DNA of 64,000 bases from contig CAVXAF010000012.1 in assembly GCA_963759735.1 (NCBI GenBank), positions 124,001 to 188,000 on the forward strand, read 5' to 3'. The DNA comes from Hyphomicrobium_A sp963759735. Its GTDB lineage: Bacteria; Pseudomonadota; Alphaproteobacteria; Rhizobiales; Hyphomicrobiaceae. Below the pieces are notes generated by a model. It made no database searches, was not told the origin of the DNA, and saw only the letters and a program-made list of their open reading frames with translations. The position numbers and the translations under genes were made by a program. Positions 8,940-17,472 of the stretch are shown here, one piece after another; position 1 is the stretch's first letter, and each line of letters starts with the position of its first letter.

Positions 8940-10490
8940 TTAGGCTGTGGACAAACCACTCGGCAAGCGCAGCGCCTGGCGCATGATCTTGCCATTGGCG
9001 GTGCGCGGTAAGGTGTCGACAAACATGACGGACCGCGGTCGCTTGTAGGCGGCCAGGCGCTCGGCAGCGAAGCGGTCGATGGCGGCGGCGTCGACCGCCA
9101 CGTCGGGGTGCGCCACGATGAACGCGGCGATGATGCTGATATCTTCGCGCACGCGCACCTCAGCGCATGCCACTTCGGCCACCGCCGGATGCTGAGCCAG
9201 GACCGCCTCCACCTCAAGTGGCGAAACACGGTAGCCGAACGCCTTCATCAGGTCGTTGGCGCGGCCGCGATGCTCGATATAGCCGTCAGCATCGATGACG
9301 GCGAGATCGCCGCCGACAAACCAGTCGCCGCGATAGACCTGCTCCTCCTCGTCGGGACGCCGCCAATAGCCGAGCATCAAGCCGGGATCGGAGCGGTGCA
9401 CGGCGAGCAAGCCTTCTTCGCCCGGCGCCAGGGGCTCACTGCCGCCGTCGAGCGGCAGCACAACTATGCGCCGCCCCGGCTGCGCCTTGCCGACGGCGCC
9501 CGGTTTGCGTGGCACGCTCGGACCGGACGACACATAGGTCGAAATCTCGCTCATGCCGAGAGCCTCATAAAGCGGTCGCCCGGTGCGCCGCTCCCACTCC
9601 TCGAACAGTCCGGGCGGCGGGGATTCGCCGGCCATGAGCCCGTGGCGCAGCGTTCCGAAGCCATCAGGAGAAAGCTCCGCATACTTGAGCATCTGCCGAT
9701 AGACGCCGGGCACGGCGGCGAACAGCGTCGCTCCGGAGTTGACGATGAGGCGCGGCCATAACGCCGGGTCCTTCTTGCCGGTGTAGATGATTGCGGTGGC
9801 GCCGTTGGCCCACGGATCGGTGAGCCCGGTGCCGAGCGTGAACGTCCAGTTGAAGGCGCCCGCATGCAGCATGCGATCGCCCGGTCCAATGCCGTACCAG
9901 CCCGAATACATTGGCCGCCGCCCGTAGGCGGAGCGGTGGGCGTGCAGCACGCCTTTGGGCGCGGCGGTGGTGCCTGACGTATAGATGAGGAAGGCCGGGT
10001 CATCGGCCGCCGTGTCGGCATAATCCGCCCGCGGCCCATGACCGATCATGTCGGCGATATCGTGCGAGTTGAGCACGCGGGTGCCGGCGGGGGCGGGCGA
10101 AGTCGCGAACGGCCGATCCGTTGCGATGACCACAGCGCCGCTGTCGGCCAGCAAAAAACGCACCTCGGATTCGGTGAGTTGCTCAGATGTGGGTATCGGT
10201 ACGAAGCCGCCGGCAATCGCGCCGAAGAACAGCAGCGGGTAAATGCTCGAGTTATCGACCTGCAGGAGGATGCGCTCTCCACGAGCCATGCCCGCCGCCG
10301 CAAGCCCGCCAGCGATGCGCAGCACCGCATCTTCGATCCCGTGAAATGTCCAGCCTTCGCTGGGCGATCCCGTGGCGTCCGAGAAAACGAGAAGCGCCCA
10401 ATCCTGGGGTTCCGCCGCCGCGGCCGCGCGGCCTATCGTATAGGCGGCCATGTTGAAATGTGCAGGCAGCGTGTCCTTAGAGGCCGTCAT
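8940..10490 (-). CDS. AMP-forming acyl-CoA synthetase
   Basis: A 516-residue ANL-superfamily ligase that would activate a carboxylic acid to its CoA thioester with ATP. Visible motifs: the P-loop YTSGTTAAPKG near residue 175, the YEALGMSE A5 motif near 315, GDWFVGGDLAVID (A7) near 393, and the C-terminal PRTANGK with catalytic Lys near 500. The overall layout resembles benzoate/2-aminobenzoate-CoA ligases, but the substrate cannot be told from sequence. The ATG at 10490 overlaps the TGA of the solute-binding protein gene (ATGA), so this is the likely start and the two are translationally coupled. An upstream in-frame ATG at 10505 is less likely. Confidence 0.88.
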   Translation of the reverse strand: MTASKDTLPAHFNMAAYTIGRAAAAAEPQDWALLVFSDATGSPSEGWTFHGIEDAVLRIAGGLAAAGMARGERILLQVDNSSIYPLLFFGAIAGGFVPIPTSEQLTESEVRFLLADSGAVVIATDRPFATSPAPAGTRVLNSHDIADMIGHGPRADYADTAADDPAFLIYTSGTTAAPKGVLHAHRSAYGRRPMYSGWYGIGPGDRMLHAGAFNWTFTLGTGLTDPWANGATAIIYTGKKDPALWPRLIVNSGATLFAAVPGVYRQMLKYAELSPDGFGTLRHGLMAGESPPPGLFEEWERRTGRPLYEALGMSEISTYVSSGPSVPRKPGAVGKAQPGRRIVVLPLDGGSEPLAPGEEGLLAVHRSDPGLMLGYWRRPDEEEQVYRGDWFVGGDLAVIDADGYIEHRGRANDLMKAFGYRVSPLEVEAVLAQHPAVAEVACAEVRVREDISIIAAFIVAHPDVAVDAAAIDRFAAERLAAYKRPRSVMFVDTLPRTANGKIMRQALRLPSGLSTA

Positions 10491-12277
10491 TTCGCGCCCG
10501 ACCACCAGCTATCGACGTTGTAGCCGAACAGCGGCGTCTTTTGTGGATGTTGCAGTCGCGTCCAGAACGCCACCCACTGCTTGGGGATGAAGAACAGCGG
10601 GATCACGTAGTCGCCCGAGAGCAGCACCCGGTCGAGGGCGCGCACCGCCGAGATGAACTCCTGCTCGGTCTTGGCCGCCAGCAGCGCCTGGATCATCGCG
10701 TCGGCAGCCGGGTTCTCAACACCGGCGAAGTTATAGGTGCCGGGCGTCTTGGCCGACTGCGTCGACCAGCGGAACAGTTGCTCGTTGCCTGGCGACAGCG
10801 ATGACGTCCAGGTGTTCTGGATCATGTCGTAGTCGTAGTCGGTCAGCCGCTGCTGATATTGGGCGCCGTCGACGGTGCGCAGCTTGACCTTGATGCCGAG
10901 CCGTTCGACGTCGCGTGCAAACGACAGCAGGAGACCTTCCTGCGAGGTCGAGGCGGCGAGGATCTCGAACGCGAGCTGGCTACCACTCTTGGCGTCGACG
11001 AGGCGGCCGCCGCGCAGCTCATAGCCCGCCGCCTGCAGCAGCCGGAACGCCTTTTCCTGGTTGTCGCGGCTGCGTCCTGATCCGTCGGTCGAGGGGAAGC
11101 GATACGTGCCGGCCATAATGTCGGGCTTCACCGCGGCGGGAAACGGCGCCAGCAGCTCGCGCTCGCGTGCATCCGCGGGGCGGCCGGCCGAGGCAAGGAT
11201 CGAGCGCTCGAAGTAGCTCTCGGTGCGGCTGTAGAGGCCGGCGTAGAGCGTACGGTTGATCCACTCGAAGTCGAACAGGAGAATCAGCGCTTCGCGCACG
11301 CGGGCGTCGGAGAACATGGGGCGGCGCGTGTTGAACACCAGCCCGGTCATGCCGGCCGGAAGACCGATGTCGAACTCGCGCTTGACGGCGCGCCCGTCGC
11401 GGACGGCGGGAAAGTCGTAGCCATTTGCCCAGCGGCGCGGGTCTTCCTCAGGCCATAGGTCGATCTGTCCCGACTTGAAGGCGTCGAACATCACGGACCC
11501 TTCGCGGAAGTAGTCAAAGCGGATTTCGTCGAAGTTGAAGCGGCCGCGGTTCACGGCGAGATCGCGGCCCCAGTAGTCCGGATCGCGCACGAAGGTGATG
11601 GAGCGGCCGGCATCGAGCTTGCCGACCTTGTAGGGCCCCGAGCCGACGGGCGGCTCGAGCGTCGTGCTCTCGAATGTGTCGGGATTGATGGCATGCTTGG
11701 GTAGCACCGGCAGCAACCCGAGTATGAGCGGAATCTCGCGGTCGCCGGTCGTGTCGAACGTAAAGCGCACGATGAGGTCGGAGATACGCTCCGTCTTCGC
11801 CACCTTGGCAAAATACGTGCGGTGGTTGGGACGGCCTTTCTCCTTCAGCACCTCGAACGAGAAGAGCACATCGTCGGCCGTCACCGGTTTGCCGTCCGAA
11901 AAGCGCGCCTTGGGATTCAAGTGGAAGGTGATCGAAGAACGATCCTCGGGAACCTCGACGCTCTCGGCGATCAGACCATAGAGGGTGAACGGCTCATCGA
12001 GACCACGGGCCATGAGGCTCTCGATGGTGAAGTCGCGGATGCCGTTGGCGGCTACGCCCTTGATGATCAGCGGGTTGAGATTGTCGAACGATCCGAAGGC
12101 GCCAAGCACGAGGCGGCCGCCCTTGGGCGCATCGGGATCGACGTATGAGAAATGGGCAAAGCCGGGCGGCTGCTTGGGCTCCCCATAAAGGGAAATGCCG
12201 TGTGCCAGCTGGGCATTTGCAGCAGGCACCGCGTGCAACAAAACCGCGATAGTGGCGACGATCAACCGAGGCAGCAT
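10487..12277 (-). CDS. Peptide-type ABC transporter substrate-binding protein (YejA-like, family 5)
   Basis: A 596-residue periplasmic protein with a signal peptide (residues 1 to about 22, cut after ANA-Q). It has SBP_bac_5 features: the early GGRLVLGAFGSFDNLNPLI stretch, TADDVLFSFEVLKEKG, and the C-terminal YNVDSWWSGAK typical of YejA-type oligopeptide binders. ATG 12277 has GGAGA before it; the open frame runs back to 12355 without a better start. No permease or ATPase gene is nearby, so it is an orphan binding protein in this window. It is coupled by a 4-base overlap to the downstream CoA ligase, which suggests the two serve one uptake or activation route; that is inference. Confidence 0.9.
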   Translation of the reverse strand: MLPRLIVATIAVLLHAVPAANAQLAHGISLYGEPKQPPGFAHFSYVDPDAPKGGRLVLGAFGSFDNLNPLIIKGVAANGIRDFTIESLMARGLDEPFTLYGLIAESVEVPEDRSSITFHLNPKARFSDGKPVTADDVLFSFEVLKEKGRPNHRTYFAKVAKTERISDLIVRFTFDTTGDREIPLILGLLPVLPKHAINPDTFESTTLEPPVGSGPYKVGKLDAGRSITFVRDPDYWGRDLAVNRGRFNFDEIRFDYFREGSVMFDAFKSGQIDLWPEEDPRRWANGYDFPAVRDGRAVKREFDIGLPAGMTGLVFNTRRPMFSDARVREALILLFDFEWINRTLYAGLYSRTESYFERSILASAGRPADARERELLAPFPAAVKPDIMAGTYRFPSTDGSGRSRDNQEKAFRLLQAAGYELRGGRLVDAKSGSQLAFEILAASTSQEGLLLSFARDVERLGIKVKLRTVDGAQYQQRLTDYDYDMIQNTWTSSLSPGNEQLFRWSTQSAKTPGTYNFAGVENPAADAMIQALLAAKTEQEFISAVRALDRVLLSGDYVIPLFFIPKQWVAFWTRLQHPQKTPLFGYNVDSWWSGAK

Positions 12278-12586
12278 GTGGTCTCCAGGCGCCAGCCTAG
12301 TTTTAAGGCTGGCGAGCATTTGCAGCCTATCATCACAGCTTATCTCGCTCGCCATGGCGCCACGCGGGCAGGGCGCCCCAAGGGGTACCGTTGCGACTTT
12401 GCCACGATGTGATGAGCGGATGATCCGATTGCATTGAGCCTATTTCTACGGCCACGGGATTGCCGTAATCCGGGCCTTACTGCCCCATCGATGAGCGCCG
12501 AGGGGCGTCATATGGGGCGCGCAATTCGTGCTCGCCCCCGAGGGGTGAGCTGGGCGGACCAGCTCTCGAAGAAAGGTTTGTATTCC
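12278..12586. other. Intergenic promoter region between divergent SBP and IalB genes
   Basis: About 310 bases with no convincing gene. It must contain the divergent promoters of the solute-binding protein (minus) and the IalB-type protein (plus). Short open frames cover it on both strands but none has a ribosome site plus recognisable protein. A purine-rich site (aagaaagg) lies about 12 bases before the ATG at 12587. No clear operator is seen. Confidence 0.5.
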
Positions 12587-13444
12587 ATGACAAATAACGT
12601 TGCGCACCTCCTGGGCAAGGGGCGGAGCGCCCGCGGGGTCGCTGCTATGTGCGCAGCTCTCGGGCTGGCCGCCATGATGACTGTCGCGCCGGCATTGGCG
12701 CAGGATCCGGCTGCCCCGGCCGCCAAGGCACCCGCCGCCAAGGCTCCGGCTGCCAAAGCTCCCGCTGCCAAAGGTGCGGCTGCCGCCGGCGCCGACAAGA
12801 AGAGCGCCTGGGTGAAGCTGTGCGAAAAGGCACCGTTCAATACCAAGGACAAGGACGGCAAAGAGGTCAAGAACGAGAAGAACATCTGCCTTACGCACCA
12901 TGAGCGTCTCGACGGCAACACGGGCATGGTCATGGTGTCGGCCGCCATTCGCGAAGTCGAAGGCGCCGACAAGAAGAGCATGATGGTCATGGTCCCGCTC
13001 GGCATGGCGCTTCCCCCCGGGCTGCGCGCTGCGATCTACACCAAGGAGCAGTGGGCGCAGGCTGCCAAGAACGAGAAGATCGACGAGAAGGCGCTGAAGC
13101 CGCTCACGCTGCGCTATTCGCTCTGCCACGCTGCCGGTTGCACGGCCGAGGTTGAGGCGACCGCCGAGCTCGTCGAGCAGATGAAGACGGGTGGCGGCAT
13201 CATGGTCATTGCCATGAACGCCGGTGCACAGCCGATTGGTTTCCCGGTGCCGCTCGACGGCTTCCCGGAGGCCTTCGCCGGCAAGCCGGTCGACAACAAG
13301 GAATACGCCAAGGCGCGCGGCCAGTTGATGGCGCAGATCCGCGAGCGTCAGCAGGCCGCGATCGAGAAGTACAAAGCTGATCAGATGAAGAACCTGCCGC
13401 CCGATCCTAGCGCCCCCGCTGCGGCTCCTGCCGCCAAGAAGTAG
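12587..13444 (+). CDS. Invasion-associated locus B (IalB) family protein
   Basis: A 285-residue secreted protein. It has a signal peptide (to about residue 38, cut after ALA), then a Pro-Ala-Ala-Lys linker built from tandem PAAKA units (about 42-62), then the IalB domain with WVKLCEKAPF, KNICLTHHERLD, MVPLGMALPPGL, and the paired-cysteine SLCHAAGCTAEVEAT. The C-terminus is a charged helix and another Pro/Ala/Lys tail. The family is exported and linked to host or surface interaction in Bartonella; in free-living relatives its role is unknown. ATG 12587 gives a proper signal peptide; upstream in-frame codons to 12434 do not. Confidence 0.88.
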   Translation: MTNNVAHLLGKGRSARGVAAMCAALGLAAMMTVAPALAQDPAAPAAKAPAAKAPAAKAPAAKGAAAAGADKKSAWVKLCEKAPFNTKDKDGKEVKNEKNICLTHHERLDGNTGMVMVSAAIREVEGADKKSMMVMVPLGMALPPGLRAAIYTKEQWAQAAKNEKIDEKALKPLTLRYSLCHAAGCTAEVEATAELVEQMKTGGGIMVIAMNAGAQPIGFPVPLDGFPEAFAGKPVDNKEYAKARGQLMAQIRERQQAAIEKYKADQMKNLPPDPSAPAAAPAAKK

Positions 13445-13472
13445 GCCTCGCATCCACTCACGCGACAAAAAT

Positions 13473-13505
13473 AAAACCGCTCGGCTAACCCGCCGGGCGG
13501 TTTTT
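13473..13505 (+). terminator. Rho-independent terminator, probably bidirectional
   Basis: A-rich 5' flank, stem CCGCTCGGC paired with GCCGGGCGG (one G-T wobble) around a 6-base loop, then TTTTT. It lies 28 bases after the IalB gene stop and 20 bases from the stop of the convergent hspQ gene, so it can serve both strands. Confidence 0.88.
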
Positions 13506-13525
13506 GCATGTGCAGGGCGGCGTGC

Positions 13526-13882
13526 TCAGTGCGACTGCAGGAACAGCGCGCGGTAGCCGCCGTTCTCATCCTCGGCGAACAGCTCGGTCAGCTGCGGATG
13601 GCGCAGCGGCTGCCCGGTCTCGTCGGGAAGCAGGTTCTGCTCGGAGACGTAGGCGATGTATTCGGTTTCCGAGTTCTCGGCGAGCAGGTGATAGTAGGGC
13701 TGGTCCTTGTGCGGACGAATCTCCTCGGGGATCGACAGCCACCATTCCTCGGTGTTGTCGAACTCGGGGTCGATGTCGAAAACAACGCCGCGAAACGAGT
13801 AGAAGCGGTGGCGCACCACCTGCCCCACGGCGAACTTCGCACTCGCCTGCCTTACTGAACCCATCGTGCCCATCGCGTGCAT
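13526..13882 (-). CDS. hspQ: HspQ / hemimethylated-DNA-binding family protein
   Basis: A 118-residue YccV/HspQ-domain protein. Characteristic stretches are FAVGQVVRHRFYSFRGVVFDIDP (about 17-39), PYYHLLAENSETEYIAYVSEQNL (about 63-85) and the closing GGYRALFLQ. In enterobacteria HspQ is a heat-shock protein that modulates Lon specificity; an older assignment is binding hemimethylated oriC. Three in-frame ATGs (13882, 13873, 13864) are close together. The first has an AGGG about eight bases upstream and is kept, but the third is possible. It is convergent with the IalB gene. Confidence 0.9.
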   Translation of the reverse strand: MHAMGTMGSVRQASAKFAVGQVVRHRFYSFRGVVFDIDPEFDNTEEWWLSIPEEIRPHKDQPYYHLLAENSETEYIAYVSEQNLLPDETGQPLRHPQLTELFAEDENGGYRALFLQSH

Positions 13883-13983
13883 CCGTCTGACCCTGCGCCC
13901 ATTCGAAGGGAGCCTGGGGCGGCTGTCAATCGGAGGCCGCCAACTCGGTTCACGAGGTGCGGCTTTCCGACGGCGCCGCTGGA

Positions 13984-15040
13984 TCAGAGCCCGTAGGCTG
14001 CGGCTTTCTCGGGGTCCCTGGCCGCAACCACCCGTGCCAGGTCGACGATCACCTTGGCCTGCTTCCAGGTGGCGTCATCCTGCATCTTGCCGTCGATCAT
14101 GACGGCGCCGGTGCCGTCCGGCATGGCCTCGATGATGCGCTTGGCGAACGCCACTTCCTTGTCGTCGGGCGAGAACACGCGCTTGGCGATGTCGATCTGG
14201 GTCGGGTGCAGCGACCAGGCGCCCAGGCAACCCTGCAGGAAGGCGTTGCGGAACTGCGCCTCGCAGGCGGCCGCGTCGGAGAAGTCGCCGAACGGTCCGT
14301 AGAAAGGCTTGAGCCCGTAGGCGAGGCAGGCGTCTACCATCTTGCCGACCGTGTAGTGCCACAGGTCCTGCTGGAAAAATGGGCGCTGGGGAGCGCCCGC
14401 AGCGCCGGCGTCGGCCAGCACGCCGTAGTCGGGATGACCGCCGCCGACGCGCGTCGTCTTCATGCCGCGCGAGGCTGCGAGGTCGGCCGGGCCAAGGCTC
14501 ATGCCGTGCATGCGCGGAGAGGCCGCCGCGATGGCCTCCACGTTGTTGACGCCTTCGGCCGTCTCCAGGATGGCGTGGATGAGGATGGGCTTCTTGACCC
14601 CGTGCTTGGCCTCGAGCTGCGCCAGCAACTGGTCGAGGTAGTGAATGTCCCACGGGCCCTCGACCTTCGGCAGCATGATCACGTCGAGCTTGTCGCCGAC
14701 GGCGGCAACGATCTGCGTCACGTCATCGAGCATCCACGGACTGTTGAGGCAGTTGATGCGCGTCCACAGACCGGTCGCGCCGAAGTCGGTGGCCTGCGCC
14801 ATGGCGATAAAGCCCGCCCGCGCGGCTTCCTTCTGGTCGGCTGGAATGGCGTCCTCGAGATTGCCGAGGACGACGTCGACCTGCCCGGCGATATCCTTGA
14901 TCTTCGACGCGGATTTTCTCGTTGTGCGGCGGCACGAAGTGGATCATGCGCTCGAGCCGCACGGGCAGCGCGCGGAAGGGTTCGGGCGCACCGATGGCGA
15001 GCGGCGAATAGAACTTGGCTGGCGTGCGGCTGGCGGCCAT
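13984..15040 (-). pseudogene. HpcH/HpaI-family CoA-ester lyase (malyl-CoA lyase-like), frameshifted
   Basis: The N-terminal part (from ATG 15040: MAASRTPAKFYSPLAIGAP ... RMIHFVPPHNEKIR) and the C-terminal part (KDIAGQVDVVLGNLEDAIPA ... RVVAARDPEKAAAYGL) are in different frames. They join perfectly if one C on the plus strand near 14908 is removed, giving IRSKIKDIAG. The corrected span is 352 codons, 351 residues, a normal length. The family cleaves or condenses malyl-, methylmalyl- or citramalyl-CoA with Mg; the LEDA and KVEGP segments are the expected active-site parts. GGGAG precedes the start and overlaps an inverted repeat. A MarR gene lies just upstream on the same strand. True decay or a base-call error cannot be separated here. 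Confidence 0.82.
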
Positions 15041-15052
15041 CGGCGTCGGGCT

Positions 15053-15084
15053 CCCAATATTGCTGTGCAGCGCACAATATTGGG
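15053..15084. promoter_or_regulatory. Perfect inverted repeat upstream of the CoA-lyase gene (putative MarR operator)
   Basis: CCCAATATTG at 15053-15062 and CAATATTGGG at 15075-15084 form perfect 10-base arms around a 12-base spacer, which itself contains TGTGC/GCACA. It lies 13 bases before the lyase start, and its end overlaps the GGGAG ribosome site. It could be the operator of the adjacent MarR regulator, or an mRNA hairpin hiding the ribosome site. Confidence 0.7.
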
Positions 15085-15144
15085 CCGTCGGCGCGAGTCA
15101 ACGACGCGCGCCGACGCGTGGGCAGCGAAACGTAACCGGTCGGC

Positions 15145-15570
15145 TCAGCCCTTGGCGGGCTCGAACGCGGCGACGATGGCGCGCAGGTTGGAGATGAACG
15201 CCTTGGCGCGCGCCGCAGGGAGCGCCTCGACCAATGCCTGCTCGATGCGCCCGACGATGGGCTGGGATTCTTCAAGCACTTCGCGCCCGGCATCGGTCAG
15301 CGAGATGGCGTAAGCGCGTGCGTCGTGCCGGGTGCGGCGGCGCTTCAAGAGGCCCTTGCGGATCAGCAGCTGTACGACCTGCGACACCGTCGAGCGATCG
15401 ATGCCCGTGGCGGTGATGATGTCCTGCTGACTGAGCCCCTCGCGCTCCGCCGCCGCGACCAGCACCGTGTACTGTGTGGTTGTCAGATTGAGCCCTGTCA
15501 TGTGGGACTGGAAGAGTTCGCCCGCGCACTGGTGCACGCGATGCAGAAGGTGGAGGGTCGAAGAATTCAC
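15145..15570 (-). CDS. MarR family transcriptional regulator
   Basis: A 141-residue winged-helix repressor of the MarR family. The recognition region LSQQDIITATGIDRSTVSQVVQLLIRKGLLKRRR (about 53-86) and the wing DARAYAISLTDAGREVL are typical. The frame opens at a TTG (15579), but GTG 15570 has GAGG nine bases upstream and is preferred. It is co-oriented with the CoA-ester lyase gene, whose upstream region holds a perfect inverted repeat. It is divergent from the AraC gene at 15726. The ligand is probably an aromatic or acyl compound, by family analogy only. Confidence 0.88.
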   Translation of the reverse strand: MNSSTLHLLHRVHQCAGELFQSHMTGLNLTTTQYTVLVAAAEREGLSQQDIITATGIDRSTVSQVVQLLIRKGLLKRRRTRHDARAYAISLTDAGREVLEESQPIVGRIEQALVEALPAARAKAFISNLRAIVAAFEPAKG

Positions 15571-15725
15571 GGTATGCAACCTCGGCGGGGGTTACGTGTT
15601 TATGCCCCGGGAGGTTATGGGCACCTCCGAAGCTCGGTGAACTGATTAAAAGCCAGATTTGTCGCTCGCGCTTGACCGAGCCGGCACAATCGGTTGACCG
15701 TGCGGGAACCCACGACTGGTGAGTT

Positions 15726-16670
15726 ATGACAGACGCCTTTTCCACCCACGGCCTGCACCCGCGCGATCGTATCCCCTATTGGGTGGATGTGGCGTCGAAG
15801 ATGTTCTTCGACCACGGGTTCAGCGCCGAGGGGACCAACTTCGTCGGAGCTTTGACCAGCGCGCCCCTCGACACCCTCTCGCTGGTCGAATGCGAGTGCG
15901 GTCCATGCGAGGTGACCCGCTCGCGCAGCGACACCGTTCGCGACGGAATCGGCGACTTCAACCTGTGCATCCGGCTGGCTGGCAAGTCGCATTTCTCCCA
16001 GGGCGAACGCCGGCTCGTCGTCGAACCCGGCACGATCTTCATTCAGGATTGCAGTCAGCCGATGGAGATCGATTTTCTCGAACAATCGACGTCGATAATT
16101 CTCCCTCTGCCGCGCAGCTTCGTGGATACGCGGATCGGCCATCCCGCAGCCATGCGCGTGCTCGCTGGAAACCAGCCTATGGCCAACGTCGCAGAGGGCT
16201 TCGTGCGCCTGCTGATGGCCCGTGCCGGCGGCATTGAGGCACCGGTGCGGGCGCGGTTGGCGGAACAGCTGCTCGACCTTATCAGCATGATGTTCAGTGA
16301 CGGCGACGACACGCGCGCCACCTCAGCCTCGCGCGCCAGCGTGCTGCAGCGCCTGAAGGCGGCGATCGACGCGCGCCTCAGCGATCCAGACCTCAAGCCT
16401 GCAGAAGCCGCAGCAGCGGCCGGCATCAGCGTGCGCTACGCCAATGCGCTCCTGGCGGAGGAGAGCTTCTCGATCGGGCGCTATCTGCTGCATCGGCGCT
16501 TGGAGCGTTGTCGGCGCGCGCTGGAGGATCCGCTGCAGGCCAACCGCATGATCGGCGACATCGCCTTCAGCTGGGGCTTCTCCGACCTGTCGCACTTTAC
16601 GCGCCGCTTTCGCGCCGAATTCGGCATGACGCCGAGCGACTACCGCCGGCAGGCTCGCGCGCGTCTCTGA
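15726..16670 (+). CDS. AraC family transcriptional regulator (first of two paralogs)
   Basis: A 314-residue regulator with an N-terminal AraC-binding-like (FeaR type) sensor domain (HPRDRIPYWVDVASKMFF at about 11-28) and a C-terminal double helix-turn-helix (AAAAGISVRYANALLAEE and IGDIAFSWGFSDLSHFTRRFR), ending MTPSDYRRQ. The C-terminal 100 residues closely match the product at 19568-20521, so the two are paralogs flanking a two-component system and two small secreted proteins. It is divergent from the MarR gene. The inducer is unknown. ATG 15726 gives the start expected for the family. Confidence 0.9.
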   Translation: MTDAFSTHGLHPRDRIPYWVDVASKMFFDHGFSAEGTNFVGALTSAPLDTLSLVECECGPCEVTRSRSDTVRDGIGDFNLCIRLAGKSHFSQGERRLVVEPGTIFIQDCSQPMEIDFLEQSTSIILPLPRSFVDTRIGHPAAMRVLAGNQPMANVAEGFVRLLMARAGGIEAPVRARLAEQLLDLISMMFSDGDDTRATSASRASVLQRLKAAIDARLSDPDLKPAEAAAAAGISVRYANALLAEESFSIGRYLLHRRLERCRRALEDPLQANRMIGDIAFSWGFSDLSHFTRRFRAEFGMTPSDYRRQARARL

Positions 16671-16716
16671 CGCCGCGTCATTTGGCCCAGTGCTTCGGGG
16701 CGGCAAGCACCCCACC

Positions 16717-16732
16717 ATTACGCTTCCGTAAT
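16717..16732. promoter_or_regulatory. Palindrome ATTACG-CTTC-CGTAAT upstream of the two-component operon
   Basis: Perfect 6-base arms around a 4-base centre, 62 bases before the response-regulator start. A near copy (TACGCTTTCGTAA, 12 of 13 bases identical to the core) lies upstream of the small secreted protein gene at 19242-19406. Shared placement suggests an operator for the adjacent response regulator. Confidence 0.55.
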
Positions 16733-16794
16733 ACGCCCGACATGTCCCGGCAATGCTTACGGGCTAAAGCTTCGACGAAGTTGGAGCCCACACC

Positions 16795-17472
16795 ATGCGC
16801 ATCCTGGTCATCGAGGACGACAGCGAAACGGCGGCCTACATCGCGCATGGACTGGCCGAGGAAGGGCATGTCGTCGAGACGCTCGGCGATGGTCGCGACG
16901 GCCTGTCGCAAGCCATGGGTGAGACGTACGATCTGGTCGTGGTCGATCGCATGTTGCCCGGACTGGACGGCCTGTCGCTGGTGCGCGCGCTACGCGCCGT
17001 CGGGCAGAAAGTGCCAATCATCTTCCTGACCTCGCTCGGCGGGGTCGATGATCGGGTCGATGGCCTCAACGTCGGCGGCGACGACTACCTCGTCAAACCT
17101 TTCGCCTTCTCCGAGCTGATGGCGCGGGTGAATGCCCTGGCGCGACGGCCGCACCTCAAGGACGCCGAAACGGTGCTGCGCGTCGGCGACCTGACGATGG
17201 ACCTCATCGCCCGCACCGTTACCCGCGGAGTAGACAGCATCGATCTGCAACCGCGCGAGTTCCGTTTGCTCGAGATATTGATGCGCAACAAGGGTCGCGT
17301 GCTGACGCGCACTATGCTGCTGGAGCGCGTGTGGAGTTTCCACTTCGAGCCGCGCACGAGTGTCGTCGAAACGCATATTTCGCGCTTGCGGACGAAGATC
17401 GATCGCCCCTATGCGAGCGAACTGATCCACACCGTCCGCGGCTCCGGCTATACCATGCATGATCAGCAATGA
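16795..17472 (+). CDS. OmpR-family response regulator
   Basis: A 225-residue regulator with a receiver domain (acidic pocket EDD at 7-9, phospho-acceptor Asp in LVVVDRMLPGLDG near residue 46-50, Lys in LVKPFAF near 100) and a C-terminal winged helix with RVLTRTMLLERVWSFHFEPRTSVVETHISRLR. Arg follows the phospho-acceptor Asp. ATG 16795 has TTGGAG before it. The 3' end overlaps the histidine kinase gene by 14 bases, so they form one operon. A palindrome at 16717 may be its own target. The closest functional class is the PhoP/QseB/TctD type, but the signal is unknown. Confidence 0.94.
   Translation: MRILVIEDDSETAAYIAHGLAEEGHVVETLGDGRDGLSQAMGETYDLVVVDRMLPGLDGLSLVRALRAVGQKVPIIFLTSLGGVDDRVDGLNVGGDDYLVKPFAFSELMARVNALARRPHLKDAETVLRVGDLTMDLIARTVTRGVDSIDLQPREFRLLEILMRNKGRVLTRTMLLERVWSFHFEPRTSVVETHISRLRTKIDRPYASELIHTVRGSGYTMHDQQ

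Noticed and set aside
13957..15135. A 392-residue plus-strand frame over the CoA lyase
   Set aside because: It is the complement of a recognised lyase; the protein has no domain and its end is low complexity.
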